A stretch of 64,000 nt of DNA from Corythucha ciliata (lineage: Eukaryota; Arthropoda; Insecta; Hemiptera; Tingidae). The stretch covers positions 13,001,253 to 13,065,252 of the forward strand of contig CM075939.1 of NCBI GenBank assembly GCA_038030265.1, in the 5' to 3' direction. The number at the start of each line of letters is the position of its first letter. Position 1 is the first letter of the stretch. The notes under the pieces were generated by a model, which saw only the letters and a program-made list of their open reading frames with translations, made no database searches and was not told the DNA's origin. Below, one piece after another: positions 1-9,378 of this stretch. The translations under genes and the position numbers were made by a program.

Positions 1-480
1 TAACATCTGATCAGTTTGATCAAATAACTCCCTGGGGTTTTATGGGCCAAAAGCGGGTCCAAAATGGGGATTTTCAAAGGATTTGGGATCATAGGGGTGT
101 GGAGTGTCGATTTTCATGTAATTTCAAGCTGGATTTGACTACATCGATGAATAATAAACCTATAAACAGTCGAAATAATAAGGCATTGTTCGATAATTCG
201 CAGCGTTTTCGATATAAAATCCGAAATAGAAGGCTACAAAAGGACAGGTTTCCAGCAGATATTTATTTTTTGACGGATAGTGGCCGTTTCTGTGCAAATT
301 TAGTCTCTGATGACCGTTAATTGACGCGATTCTAACCTCCAGATCCTGTTTGGAAGCCTGAAAAAAGGCAATGGTTCATCTGTTATTTTCGCCAGTGAAT
401 CTGCCCACAGGCGTGGTGGATCAAGTTTTTCCTCAAGAGGAGTTGCACAGAAACCCCCCCCCCCCATTTAACTCGTGACT
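1..480. other. Unassigned flank, no supported gene
   Basis: AT-rich sequence that does not clearly fit the repeat families seen further on. A 92-codon plus-strand frame (42-320) is open, but I recognise no domain or motif in its translation and see no splice-site support, so I do not call it a gene. A 12-base C run lies at 454-465. Confidence 0.5.
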
Positions 481-489
481 GTGCACTAT

Positions 490-1435
490 TTGTAGCGTCG
501 AATTGACGTTTTTCTTTAATTTTAGGTGAAACTGAGTGCTTTTTCTCAATTCTACCTCGAACTATAGCCTATTTTATTCATTTTAACCGTAAAAAGGTCT
601 CAAAAAACCGTGAAATAAAGCTTTTTTGATTTATTATTCTAATTACGGCCAGCACTGGGCATCGCCTATAAACCGCGAATAGGTGCGTTCTTTCAATTTC
701 AGCCGCAAAAGAACCGTTTTTCCTCAATGTAACCTGTGAATGAACGCTATTTCTCAATTTTAGCCACGACAATTACACTATAATCAACAAAAAACTGTGA
801 CAATTTTGCCAATTCATTTTCCCTCAATTTTAGCCGCAAATTCGTGCTTTAATCTCAATTCTGCCTTGAGCAATTCCCCCCTTCAAATTTCAGCAGTGAA
901 AAGGTCCACATAATACTCATGTTAACGAATTTTATTAATTTTGATCCGGACGTTGCATCGCGAACCTTAAAATAGGTGTTTTCCTCAATGTGCCTTAATT
1001 TTAGCCGAAAATAAGAACTTTTTCAAAAATGTGTGCGCTAAGTCGCCGTCTTTCTCGATTGCACCCGCAAACTTGCTATATAAATGTATAAAAACAGTCA
1101 ATTGTCACTTTTTCGCAATATTCACCGAGATGTTGGTTTGAGAAACCACGAACTGGTGCCTTATCTCAATTTTACCTGCGTGAATGAGCTCCATTTCTCA
1201 ATTTTAGCCGTAAATTGGCATTTTTCCTCAATTTTAGCCGCAAATGAGCGATTTTTTTCAATTCTACATTGAACGCGCAATTTATTTTGTCAATTTTAGC
1301 CGCGTGAAAAGAGCACTGTAAACCGTGAATCAGCGCTATTTCTCAATTCTAGCCGTGAATAGGTGTTTTCGCTCAGTACTAGCCGGAAAATGTCCTTTTC
1401 ATGGATTTCATCCGCGAACGAGCACTTTTTCTCAA
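490..1435 (+). repeat. F1 30-bp degenerate repeat array
   Basis: Dense diverged copies of the F1 monomer: CTCAATTTTAG, then CCGCGAATTAGCG, then a T-run. Good copies lie around 1190-1260. Variants are mostly CG to TG or CA changes in the CCGCG core. The array ends at a 12-base C run (1445-1456). Confidence 0.8.
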
Positions 1436-1599
1436 GACGTGCGGCCCCCCCCCCCCACACTCTGAATCCGTGTGCCTGGCTGGCTGCCCACCCCTTGATC
1501 ATGGGCTGGCTACGCCCCTGAAAGAGATGACTAAAAACTTCATCTGTTTCTTTCTTTTCAGTTCTTTAAATTTTGTTAATCGATAATTTGATAAAGCGG

Positions 1600-2180
1600 G
1601 CCTAAATCCACCAAATTTTATTTCTTAATTTGATCCGTGAAATTGGTTTCTTGTAGATCGAAAACCCACAAAATTGATTTTGATTACCCAAACCCTCAAA
1701 ATTTATGTTGCAAGATCCAAACACACAAATTTAAGTTTTTTTAACGACTGAACCCAGTAAAATTGTTTTTTTCAGTAGCTTAAACCAGCTAAATTGATTT
1801 ATTGAAGAGACAAACCCGCAAAATTCATGTTTATGGAGTCAAGTAACCCGCGAATTTGGTATTTTAAGATGCTATGTTCCGCGAATTCTCTTGCTTGAAG
1901 ATACAAACCCTCAAGATTGGTTTTTTGAACGATAAATCCCTTGAGATTAGTTCATTGAAGTGTCAAACCCGTGAAGTTGGTTCAATTCAGAGGCAATCCT
2001 CGAAAATGGGGTTTTCAGGAGTTGTACCCGTGAATGCGGTTTTTAAAAAGCCGAACCAGCAAAGCAGAGCCAAACCCTCAATATTTTTTTTTTTTTTTTT
2101 CAACGATTCAACCCCACGAAATCGGTTTCTTGCGAGCCATTCTTGTGAAGTTGGTTCTCTCCGGAACATCCCCCCAGCCC
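1600..2180 (+). repeat. F4 ~30-bp degenerate repeat array
   Basis: Repeats of the form AACCCGCAAAATTGG, a T-run, then GAAGATCC at roughly 30-bp spacing, for example around 1640-1980. The layout (C/G-rich core, AATT, T-run) parallels F1, but the sequence is distinct. A 12-base C run lies just beyond, at 2263-2274. Open frames across this block on both strands are explained by the period and are not called as genes. Confidence 0.65.
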
Positions 2181-2580
2181 ACCCCATCTTTAATTGTACA
2201 TCATATTTGGCTCAATTACAGAAAATTCAGTTCACAAGGGCTACGAAACTTCTTATTTTTAACCCCCCCCCCCCTCAGAATCTGTCAATCTGCACACCAC
2301 GGTCTGATTATTCCGGAAAAAGCGTACACGGTTTGTGAACCTATATCCGCAGTTAAAATAGGGCCTGGTCCTTACCTGCTAAATCAAACACGATTTTTGG
2401 GAGAAAATTTTCCCGAGAACCCTGACATTTTCCCTTACCCTGAGCCCTGGTTGATTTCCGATTGTGGCGAGTAGCCAGATACTCGCGTTTTTTTGTTTTT
2501 TTTTGCGGGGAGGGAGGCATCTACCATGACCACCACTCCGGGTATCAAAATGTCACGCTACACCCCCGCACAAATTGATC
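2181..2580. other. Non-repetitive spacer, no gene seen
   Basis: Sequence between the F4 and F1 blocks containing C-rich tracts and T homopolymers. Nothing coding is recognised. A short GTGTAGCGTGACATTTTGAT segment (as its reverse complement) near 2545-2565 resembles transposon-end sequences found elsewhere in the window. Confidence 0.4.
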
Positions 2581-3480
2581 CGCTATTTATCGTTAAGTAG
2601 CAAGCGAATGAGCTGTTTAACTTCATTTTAGACGGGAATTGGCGGGTTTTTCTGTTTTAGCTGTAAGTTGACGTTTTTTTTTTTTGTTTTTTTTTTTTTT
2701 TCTTTCAATTTTGGCCTTATTCTTCTGCACTTCTTCAGCCCCGACCGTCCTAGGCGAGCGGGAATAGCGTGATTTCAGCGCTAAGCATTTTGAGCGTTTT
2801 CAACGGAAAACGCCCGTATTATAGTATAGTGTTCTATCTGTGCGTTTCCGATTAAAATTGCGCACCCGTTACAGACGCTAAAACCCCGCTCTGAACACTA
2901 AAATCGCGCGGGTCCCGCCACACACGTATAGCACACGGGGTAATAAGTAATGCGCATTATAGCGTTTCATCTCCATTTTAGCCGCGATTTATAGCGTTTC
3001 CTCAATTTAAGTCACGAATTAGCGGATTTTTCTCAAATCGAATTTTCGTTTTTTGTTCATTTCATTTTAGCTGAAAATGACTCCTGAATTTTAGCCGTGC
3101 CTTTCACCTGCGAATCACCGCTTTTACTCAATTTCAGCTCCGAGTCAGAGTATTTTCACAAAATCCGTGAATTAGCGTTTTTCTCCATTTTAGCTATTCG
3201 CATTAGCTTTTTTTTTTTTTTAATTTTGCCGTGAAACAGCGCTTTTTTTCGTTTTAGCCGCAAAAATGTCCCAATTTTAGCTGCGGATCATTTCTTAATT
3301 TCTTGATGGGTTAGCGCTTCCTCAATTTTAGCATCAGATTGGCGCATTGTTTTGTCCGTGAATCAGCTATCGAGAATTGGTACATTTTTCTTAATTTAAG
3401 CGGCAAAAGAGCGCATGTGCTCTCAATATTTGCGGCTAATCAACGCTTTTAAAACCTACAAATCCATATTTTTCATCTTT
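2580..3480 (+). repeat. F1 30-bp degenerate repeat array
   Basis: Many diverged F1 units, for example 2970-3060 and 3230-3330, in forward orientation. The block passes directly into an F2 array in the same orientation near 3480-3500. Confidence 0.75.
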
Positions 3481-3489
3481 AAGCTTCTT

Positions 3490-4620
3490 TTCCTCGACGA
3501 TTTTGCCGTTTTAGGGCGTTTTGCTTGCCGTGGCAAGTTTTGCTTTTTTTGGAGAGCACCAATCGTCAATTTAGGCATTTTCAATGCATAATTGGGCAAT
3601 TTTTGACACGCGTATGGTCGGTTTTGCCATTTTCAGGTCATGAGCTATCTGTTTTAGGCCTTTTCAAGGTGCAAAATCGTCAGTTCAACTATTTATAGGC
3701 CTCGTATAGGAGCCATTTTTGCCAATCTTAGGGCGTGAATACCCTGTCCTCCAGTTGGGAGATTTTCACTGTGCTATAACTGTGAATAGTTAGTGGCGTG
3801 AATATTGTCAGTGTGTTATTTCTACGGCACTAATCGTTAGTTTCGCCGTTTTACGGTCCGAACGAGCAGTTTTTTTATTTATTTATTTATTTTTATCGGG
3901 AATCACCAGTTATTTGGCCATTTTTAGAGTGAGAATGACCAATTTAGCCATTGTCTGGGAGCGAATTTGGCTATTTTCTGAGCAGCAATCGTCTGTTTAG
4001 GTGTAATCGAGGAAAAAATTGTCTAATTTATCTTTTTTTTCAGGACACGAGTCAGTTTGGCCGATTGTATGACTCGATTTCCCAGTTTGGCCATTTTAAG
4101 GGCACGTCAGGTTTGCCAATTAAATAGCGCGAATAGCACGTTAAGTAAAGGCAAAAACGGTCACTTTTGCCATTTTCGACGCGCAAATGGTCGATTATGC
4201 CATTTTTGGGGGAGGAATCACCTGTTCTTGTATTTTCAGAGCACAAGTTTTCAGTGATAATCCATGTTTATGGGTCTTACAGTCAGTTCAGGCATTTTTA
4301 AAGTGGGATTTTTTAGCGTATAAATATCATAATCAGTTAAGGCACAATTCGTCAGTTTTGCCATCTTTATAGGTTGCAAATGGTTGAGACGAGGCATGAA
4401 TGGTCCATTTGGCCATTCTTGGGGGCGTGAATTGGTCGCTTTGGCAATTCGGAGGACAGGAATCATCTGTTATGTCTCCTGGGTGTCAGTTTAGTCGTTT
4501 TTTAGAGGGCAAATAGCACATCAAGCCAAGTCGCGAATTAGTTAGTTCGGTCATTTTTGGCATGAGAATGAAATTTAGCCATTTTCATAGCCATTTTTTC
4601 TTTCTGGGGACTCACAACAT
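3490..4620 (+). repeat. F2 ~30-bp degenerate repeat array
   Basis: Units of GCCATTTTTAGGG followed by a CGCGAATCGTCAGTTTG-like core, repeated at about 30 bp and strongly diverged, for example at 4070-4240 and 4330-4480. The open frames in this interval read through the repeat and have no recognisable protein features. Confidence 0.75.
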
Positions 4621-4679
4621 AGGCATTGGATGAATCTGACTTGTTCTCACGTGAACCTTTCCACCGCTAGATCAAAAGC

Positions 4680-5750
4680 TGGCTATGTTTCTGCCGTGAA
4701 CTAGCGATTTCTCCATTTATAGCGTTAGCATTAGCGCTTTTTCCTCAATTCTAGACGCGAATTTGCTTTTTTCTCAATTTTAGCCGAGAATCGGCGTTTT
4801 CTTAACTTCAGCTGTAAGCTGTTAATGGGCGTTTTTCACACATTTTAGTCGACGATATGAGTTTTTCTCTATTTCAGACACGAATTAGCAATTTCTTTCG
4901 CTTTATCCATGACTTAGCAATTACTCTCATCGACGAAGTGGCCATTGGAGCCGTGAATTTTCTCAACTTTGGCTGTGATGCTAGGATGCCCTGAAATTAT
5001 CTCTTTTCTCAAATTATCCGAGGATATAGCTTTTCCGAAATTATTTCACATTTGGCAACGAGCTAGCATTTTCCCCCAAGTTTGTAGCAGTGAATTAGTG
5101 ATTTTCTCTCAATTTAAGCAGCGAATTAGCGCTTTTTGTCTATAATTACCAGCGATTCACATGATTATAGCAACGACATAGCACTTTTCTCATTTGTTAA
5201 CCCCGAATTTAGCTCTTTCTTCTCCATTTCAGCTTTAAATGAGCACATTTTGTCATTTTAGGCCGTGAATCAGCACTTGTTCTTAATTTTGGCCACGAAT
5301 TAGCGATTTTTCGGGAGCTGGGTTGTTTTTGTGTGCGTCAGTAAATTACCAGCGAATTGGTGATGGAGTAACATTTAGCAATGAATTAGCACTTTTCTCA
5401 TTTTCATCCCAGATTTAGCGCTTCTTCTCAATCTACGGAGCTGCCTCCAAAAATCGCGTGTTGGCGTTCTCTAATTTCAGCTTTTAATATGAACACTTTT
5501 TATCATTTTCAGCCGTGAATTAGGCCTTTTTCTAAATTTCGGCAACGAATTTGGCCATAAGAGTTGGGTATGCCGAATTTCAGCGTTGAATTAGCAATTC
5601 ATCCCAATTTTAGCAGCAAATTGCGAATTTTCGCAAACAAAAAAAAAACAACAAATATATTAACTTTTGCTCAACTTTGGTCGCCAATCGATAGAAGACG
5701 AGTTTCTTTCTTCACGTTTAACGGCTTCAATGTCAGGCGCTCCGGCATTT
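4680..5750 (+). repeat. F1 30-bp degenerate repeat array, forward
   Basis: Forward F1 monomers, for example 4735-4800, 5090-5140 and 5260-5310. The array changes strand at about 5750, where the next block carries the reverse complement. Confidence 0.75.
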
Positions 5751-5754
5751 TAGG

Positions 5755-6130
5755 CTAAAAATGAGAAAACCCTCTAATTCACGGCTCAAACTGAGAAAAT
5801 GTGCTAATTTTCGGTTAAAATTGAAGTGAAACGCTCATTCGCAACTGAAATGAAGAAAGACACCGATTCGCGGATCAGTTTGAGAGAATACTCTAATTCA
5901 CGGCAAAAATTAATTAAATAATTCGCTGCTAAAAAAGAAAATGATTAATGTCTAAAATTTAGACATAGTGCTAATTCGCGGCAAAAATGGAGAAAAAGCG
6001 CTAGAACTCAGAATACGCCGTAAAATGGAGAAAAATCACTAATCCAAATGACTGAGAAATGAAGTGCTAAAATAGAAAAAACTGATCAATTCGAGAAAAT
6101 GTGCTAATTGACAATTAAAATTGAGAAATG
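5755..6130 (-). repeat. F1 30-bp repeat array, reverse
   Basis: Reverse-complement F1 units (GCTAATTCGCGGCTAAAATT-type) run from about 5755 to 6130, directly after a forward block. The junction is therefore tail-to-tail and could form an imperfect hairpin. Confidence 0.75.
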
Positions 6131-6224
6131 CAGAGATTTCGGAATGCGGCTGATTGATATCTTCCGGACGTCTGATTGATATTATCCGATTCTAGTTTCG
6201 AGGAAAAATGAGGATGGAGATTGG

Positions 6225-6400
6225 AGAAAAAGTGTGCTCCACGGTGGGATTTGATCCCGCAACCTCTGGCTTACTAGTCCAGCACGCTGCCAATTGAAAT
6301 TTATTTAATTAAATACCGGTGACAACATATTTCCTCGACTAACGAACTACATCTATGATACGATAACATTGACGTTGTTTACTTTTGTCATAAGGAGAAA
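6225..6400 (-). mobile_element. SINE-like tRNA-derived repeat, rearranged copy
   Basis: The reverse complement of about 6238-6292 has a tRNA-like head: an internal B-box-like GGGATCAAATCCC and a CAATTGGCAGCGTGCTGGAC stretch shared with the copy at 6493. Next to it in plus orientation lies a tail beginning ATTTATTTAATTAAAT and continuing TGACAACAT, TTTCCTC, which the second copy also carries. Head and tail are thus in opposite orientations here, suggesting a rearranged or nested insertion. Not a functional tRNA. Confidence 0.55.
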
Positions 6401-6489
6401 CGCCTAGAGTTGCGAGAAAGAAGGACCCTGGGTGGGGTTCGGCTTAGCTGATCCTTCGCAGTACGACTGCCTTTGGGCAGTTGCCGCAA

Positions 6490-6705
6490 TTGGGCTGTGG
6501 CGCAATTGGCAGCGTGCTGGACTAGTAGAACGGAGGTTGTGGGTTCAAATCCCGCCCGTGAGCCTATTTTGTAGTGAAACTCGAATCTTGTTGGGCTATG
6601 CCCTTCCATTGTCGTCCGGAAAATATCATTTTCATTTCATTTATTTAATTAAATCCCAATGACGACATCTTTTCCTCATCGATCAACCTATAGAGGCAAG
6701 TTTGT
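6490..6705 (+). mobile_element. SINE-like tRNA-derived repeat
   Basis: A tRNA-like head (about 6493-6563) has an A-box-like TGGCGCAATTGG and a B-box-like GGTTCAAATCC, ending near GTGAGCC. A non-tRNA body follows, then the tail ATTTATTTAATTAAAT and TGACGACATC, TTTTCCTC. The tail is shared with the copy at 6225. The acceptor arm pairs poorly, so I interpret it as a SINE head rather than a working tRNA gene. Open frames crossing it on both strands are spurious. Confidence 0.6.
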
Positions 6706-6846
6706 GGCTGAAAACACAGAAAAAATGAAAGAGCAAATCAGATTTATGGTAGAACTCCTCTCAAGACAATCCCAGTACGCACTGCCAAGAACGCATTGTG
6801 TGCCTAATCTTTTGGGGCAACGCCGCGCCGGTGGAATCGTGGATTT

Positions 6847-7908
6847 TTATATTTTAAAGATCCCTCCCATAAAATATTTCTGGGCGAGCCACTGACTCAA
6901 AAGCTGTATTTTTGGCTTAGAAATGACGTATTTATCAGAAAACAGAAGGAAGGACATAAAGAGAAGGGGCAAATGCAACTTCGGGATGGACGCTGACGCG
7001 CTTTCCCTTTCTTTCTTCCTGTTAATCGTATTCTTCATTTTCCAACAACTGAATGTCTCATTGAACGGGCACATCGTTGCATGAAGAACCTTCATAATAC
7101 CATCCAGTCTGAAGGTGAAATGAATTTTGGCTTCTCTCTTGGAAAAAGACATTAATCCAACGTATGTATTGTTGTAGAGTACTGGACCTCCTGAATCGCC
7201 AATGTATTGATGAGAAGGCGAGTCTGGGTTGACGTCTGTGGCACAGGCTAAACTGTAGTTATTAAGATAATGACGGTTCGTTATGTGAAGCTTCGAATTA
7301 CAAAAATCGAAAGTTCTGATTCGAATTTTCGCATATTTTAAAACTCGGTTTTCATGTTCCTGGTTTTCTGATTGGCCATAGCCGGCAATCTCGACGATTT
7401 GCTCGCTATTTATTATTTCCATCCAAAGATCTTCGACCTCTTGTTGGCTGTTGCTCGCAAGGCGAACAGTTTCCACTAATTGCCGCTCGAATACAAAAGG
7501 CCGTTCGACAATAACTAGGCCGGCGTCCCAGGCGACCTGTTCTTTTAACATAAACTTTTGACACTCGAACGGAATTAAAAAACCGACAACTTTTCGTGTG
7601 TACGCCTCCTTGATGATGGGCCTCAGTCGAAGTTTAGCGGCGGAAATGAAATAACGTCGTTTGAACGGATCCAGAGGGGCGTGACTGGGCGACGAGTGAT
7701 TGACGAGACAGTGACAAGCCGTGAGGACAAATGTGAACGTCAGTAGAACTCCGGTGCATTTGGCCACGTCTGGATTGGATTCCGCGAGGGCGACGACAAA
7801 AGGGAATTGACCGCGTTGTGCAGCCGTTCCTCCTGTTATTTTTGATTCAATGCTGTCTGCTGGTGTAGGAATCAAGACGGATAAAATGAATTGCCACATT
7901 TTGAGCAT
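6847..7908 (-). CDS. Trypsin-fold (S1) serine protease A, single exon
   Basis: A 353-residue chymotrypsin-family serine endopeptidase, probably secreted. A short hydrophobic N-terminus (about residues 4-14) could be a signal peptide. The zymogen cleavage site is SK|ITGG at residues 23/24. The triad is intact: His66 in LTACHC, Asp128 in WDAGL and Ser239 in GDSGGP. Unusual points are Cys in place of the usual Ala before the catalytic His, His at the position equivalent to S1-pocket residue 189, and Tyr in place of Cys191, so the 191-220 disulphide is probably missing. A C-terminal extension of about 65 residues includes a hydrophobic stretch near 311-323 of unknown role. No intron is needed. 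Two ATGs lie close together (7908 and 7899); either gives the signal peptide. Its paralogue ends only 21 bp upstream. Substrate specificity cannot be predicted. Confidence 0.85.
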   Translation of the reverse strand: MLKMWQFILSVLIPTPADSIESKITGGTAAQRGQFPFVVALAESNPDVAKCTGVLLTFTFVLTACHCLVNHSSPSHAPLDPFKRRYFISAAKLRLRPIIKEAYTRKVVGFLIPFECQKFMLKEQVAWDAGLVIVERPFVFERQLVETVRLASNSQQEVEDLWMEIINSEQIVEIAGYGQSENQEHENRVLKYAKIRIRTFDFCNSKLHITNRHYLNNYSLACATDVNPDSPSHQYIGDSGGPVLYNNTYVGLMSFSKREAKIHFTFRLDGIMKVLHATMCPFNETFSCWKMKNTINRKKERESASASIPKLHLPLLFMSFLLFSDKYVISKPKIQLLSQWLAQKYFMGGIFKI

Positions 7909-7929
7909 TTATTTTTGGGGGCGATTTAG

Positions 7930-9012
7930 CTACAAACCCAAATGAAAAATTATTAAAAAATGAGCCCACTCAATCGAATGAAAATGTGACGTCGAAGAAA
8001 ACAATTCCTCCACAATTTTGATCTCGTCGTGTTCTATAAGATCTTGGGTTAGAAGATCGCAGAAAATATTCTTATAAGGCTTGATGATTGCGTGAAGAAA
8101 CGGCAGAAAACTGTCGAGCCTCATAATGCGTGTATCCGACCAATTATGTTTTGAAGTGCCACTCTCCTTCGTCCCAACTATACCGCCAACGTACCGTCCA
8201 TTGTAGAGAACTGGACCTCCGGAATCGAGTGGTCCATTGGTTCTGGGTAACGTCGAGTGACTCGCGCAGGCGAAACCGAACCCCCAGAGATGCTGCCCCA
8301 TAGTGACGTTGGTATTGTTGAAAAAATACTGCCTACCACCCACCATGCCACAATACATCTGTGATCGAACGAAAAGGCTCGTGAACTTTAAATCGTCCGT
8401 CGTTCCGTTCTCCGTCGTTCCAAATCCAACGATGACGACTTCTCGCTCGTGTTCAACCAAATCGTTCCACAATTTGAAGATTTTCTCCAACCTAAAACTT
8501 GGAAAACGAATCGTTTCAATTGTCCCGATAATTTTGTCAAACGGAGTCGCCGCCACAGCTACACCAGCGTCCGTCATGTACTCAAAATAGTACGTCGTGT
8601 CCCGCGTCAAACACGTCTCATGAACGATCACCTTCTCCACCTTCCGCCAGTGCATGCTGGGGTCTCTCAGATGAGTCGCTCCGGCGCCAATGACGTGTGA
8701 CTCCTCGCCAACTTTGACCAGAGTTGTTTCACTTTTGGACGAATCGTGTTCAGTGAGGCAGTGACATCCGGTCAGTGCAAAAATGAACGTAATAAGCGAG
8801 CCCGAGCAGTAGGCGTGTAATGTGCGCCCTTCGTCGGTCCGTAATGTTCCGTGATGTTTGTAATGTTCCGTAGCGAGGACCACAGCGTACGGAAACTGAC
8901 CCGGTTGGGCGTCGGTCCCGTAATGAATTTTTGATTCACGTTGAGACAGTGATGGGAGCACACAATTTACCGCGTAGAATAATAAAACGTTGTTCTTAAA
9001 AGGCCAGTTCAT
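7930..9012 (-). CDS. Trypsin-fold (S1) serine protease B, single exon
   Basis: A 360-residue S1-family protein, paralogous to the downstream gene A. I choose the ATG at 9012 because it is followed at once by a plausible signal peptide (residues about 6-22); the frame stays open further 5' but lacks that property. Activation would be at SK|IHYG (28/29). The triad residues are present: His84 in LTGCHC, Asp148 in MTDAGV and Ser264. The serine motif reads PLDSGGP instead of GDSGGP, so Leu replaces oxyanion-hole Gly193. Thr sits at the 189 position, and Cys191 is absent as in A. Possible N-glycosylation sites NNT and NVT occur. Activity may be altered or lost; this is inference. The promoter would lie in the gap shared with DAW1. 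Confidence 0.85.
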   Translation of the reverse strand: MNWPFKNNVLLFYAVNCVLPSLSQRESKIHYGTDAQPGQFPYAVVLATEHYKHHGTLRTDEGRTLHAYCSGSLITFIFALTGCHCLTEHDSSKSETTLVKVGEESHVIGAGATHLRDPSMHWRKVEKVIVHETCLTRDTTYYFEYMTDAGVAVAATPFDKIIGTIETIRFPSFRLEKIFKLWNDLVEHEREVVIVGFGTTENGTTDDLKFTSLFVRSQMYCGMVGGRQYFFNNTNVTMGQHLWGFGFACASHSTLPRTNGPLDSGGPVLYNGRYVGGIVGTKESGTSKHNWSDTRIMRLDSFLPFLHAIIKPYKNIFCDLLTQDLIEHDEIKIVEELFSSTSHFHSIEWAHFLIIFHLGL

Positions 9013-9378
9013 CTCAATTGTCGATTTAAATGCACTAAAATAATCTACAGTGTCACATAAAGACATGAAGTTTAAAGTTGAAGCCCATTTGCATTTTTTT
9101 TTATAGTTTATTTGCCCAATTTTCACTCCTCTGTGTAAGGGAGGATCCACGGCGTCTTGCCCCCCGTTATTACGCGGCTATTCAACTAGGTACCGTTGAA
9201 CGGCAATTATTCCGCGTCAAACAAACATTTTGGCTGCTTAGCGACGACATCTTCTTCGATTAAATGCACCCCCCTCCCCTTTGTCCACACCACCGCCACG
9301 AAGGGCAAATGAGTTTATGTTCTAATCTATTCTTGGGATAAAGTGAACAAATTGCTAAAAAAATATTATGTTTGTGAC
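9013..9378. promoter_or_regulatory. Candidate bidirectional promoter, protease B / DAW1
   Basis: A 366-bp gap separates two divergent start codons, so it must hold or overlap both 5' regions unless either gene has an undetected upstream non-coding exon. A near-palindrome, TTCAACTAGGTACCGTTGAA, lies at 9181-9200. It resembles a poorly matching RFX X-box (half-sites GTNNCC / RGNAAC), the kind of site found at ciliary genes, but the fit is imperfect. No clear TATA box was seen. Confidence 0.4.

Noticed and set aside
490..1435. CRISPR array, because of short repeats at regular spacing
   Set aside because: Monomers are contiguous or highly diverged with no unique spacers of fixed length, and the window is eukaryotic.
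1874..2474. Two overlapping open frames of ~150 codons
   Set aside because: They run through the F4 repeat and C/T homopolymers; no domain, and frames overlap on both strands.
6240..6290. Functional tRNA gene
   Set aside because: Only a partial head with no acceptor pairing; the SINE-like tail is shared with the neighbouring copy.
8303..8963. Open frames antisense to protease B or in its other frames
   Set aside because: Shadows of the well-supported protease coding sequence.
9013..9150. N-terminal extension of protease B by 46 residues
   Set aside because: The extension begins at GTG, not ATG, and would bury the signal peptide; the ATG at 9012 fits better.
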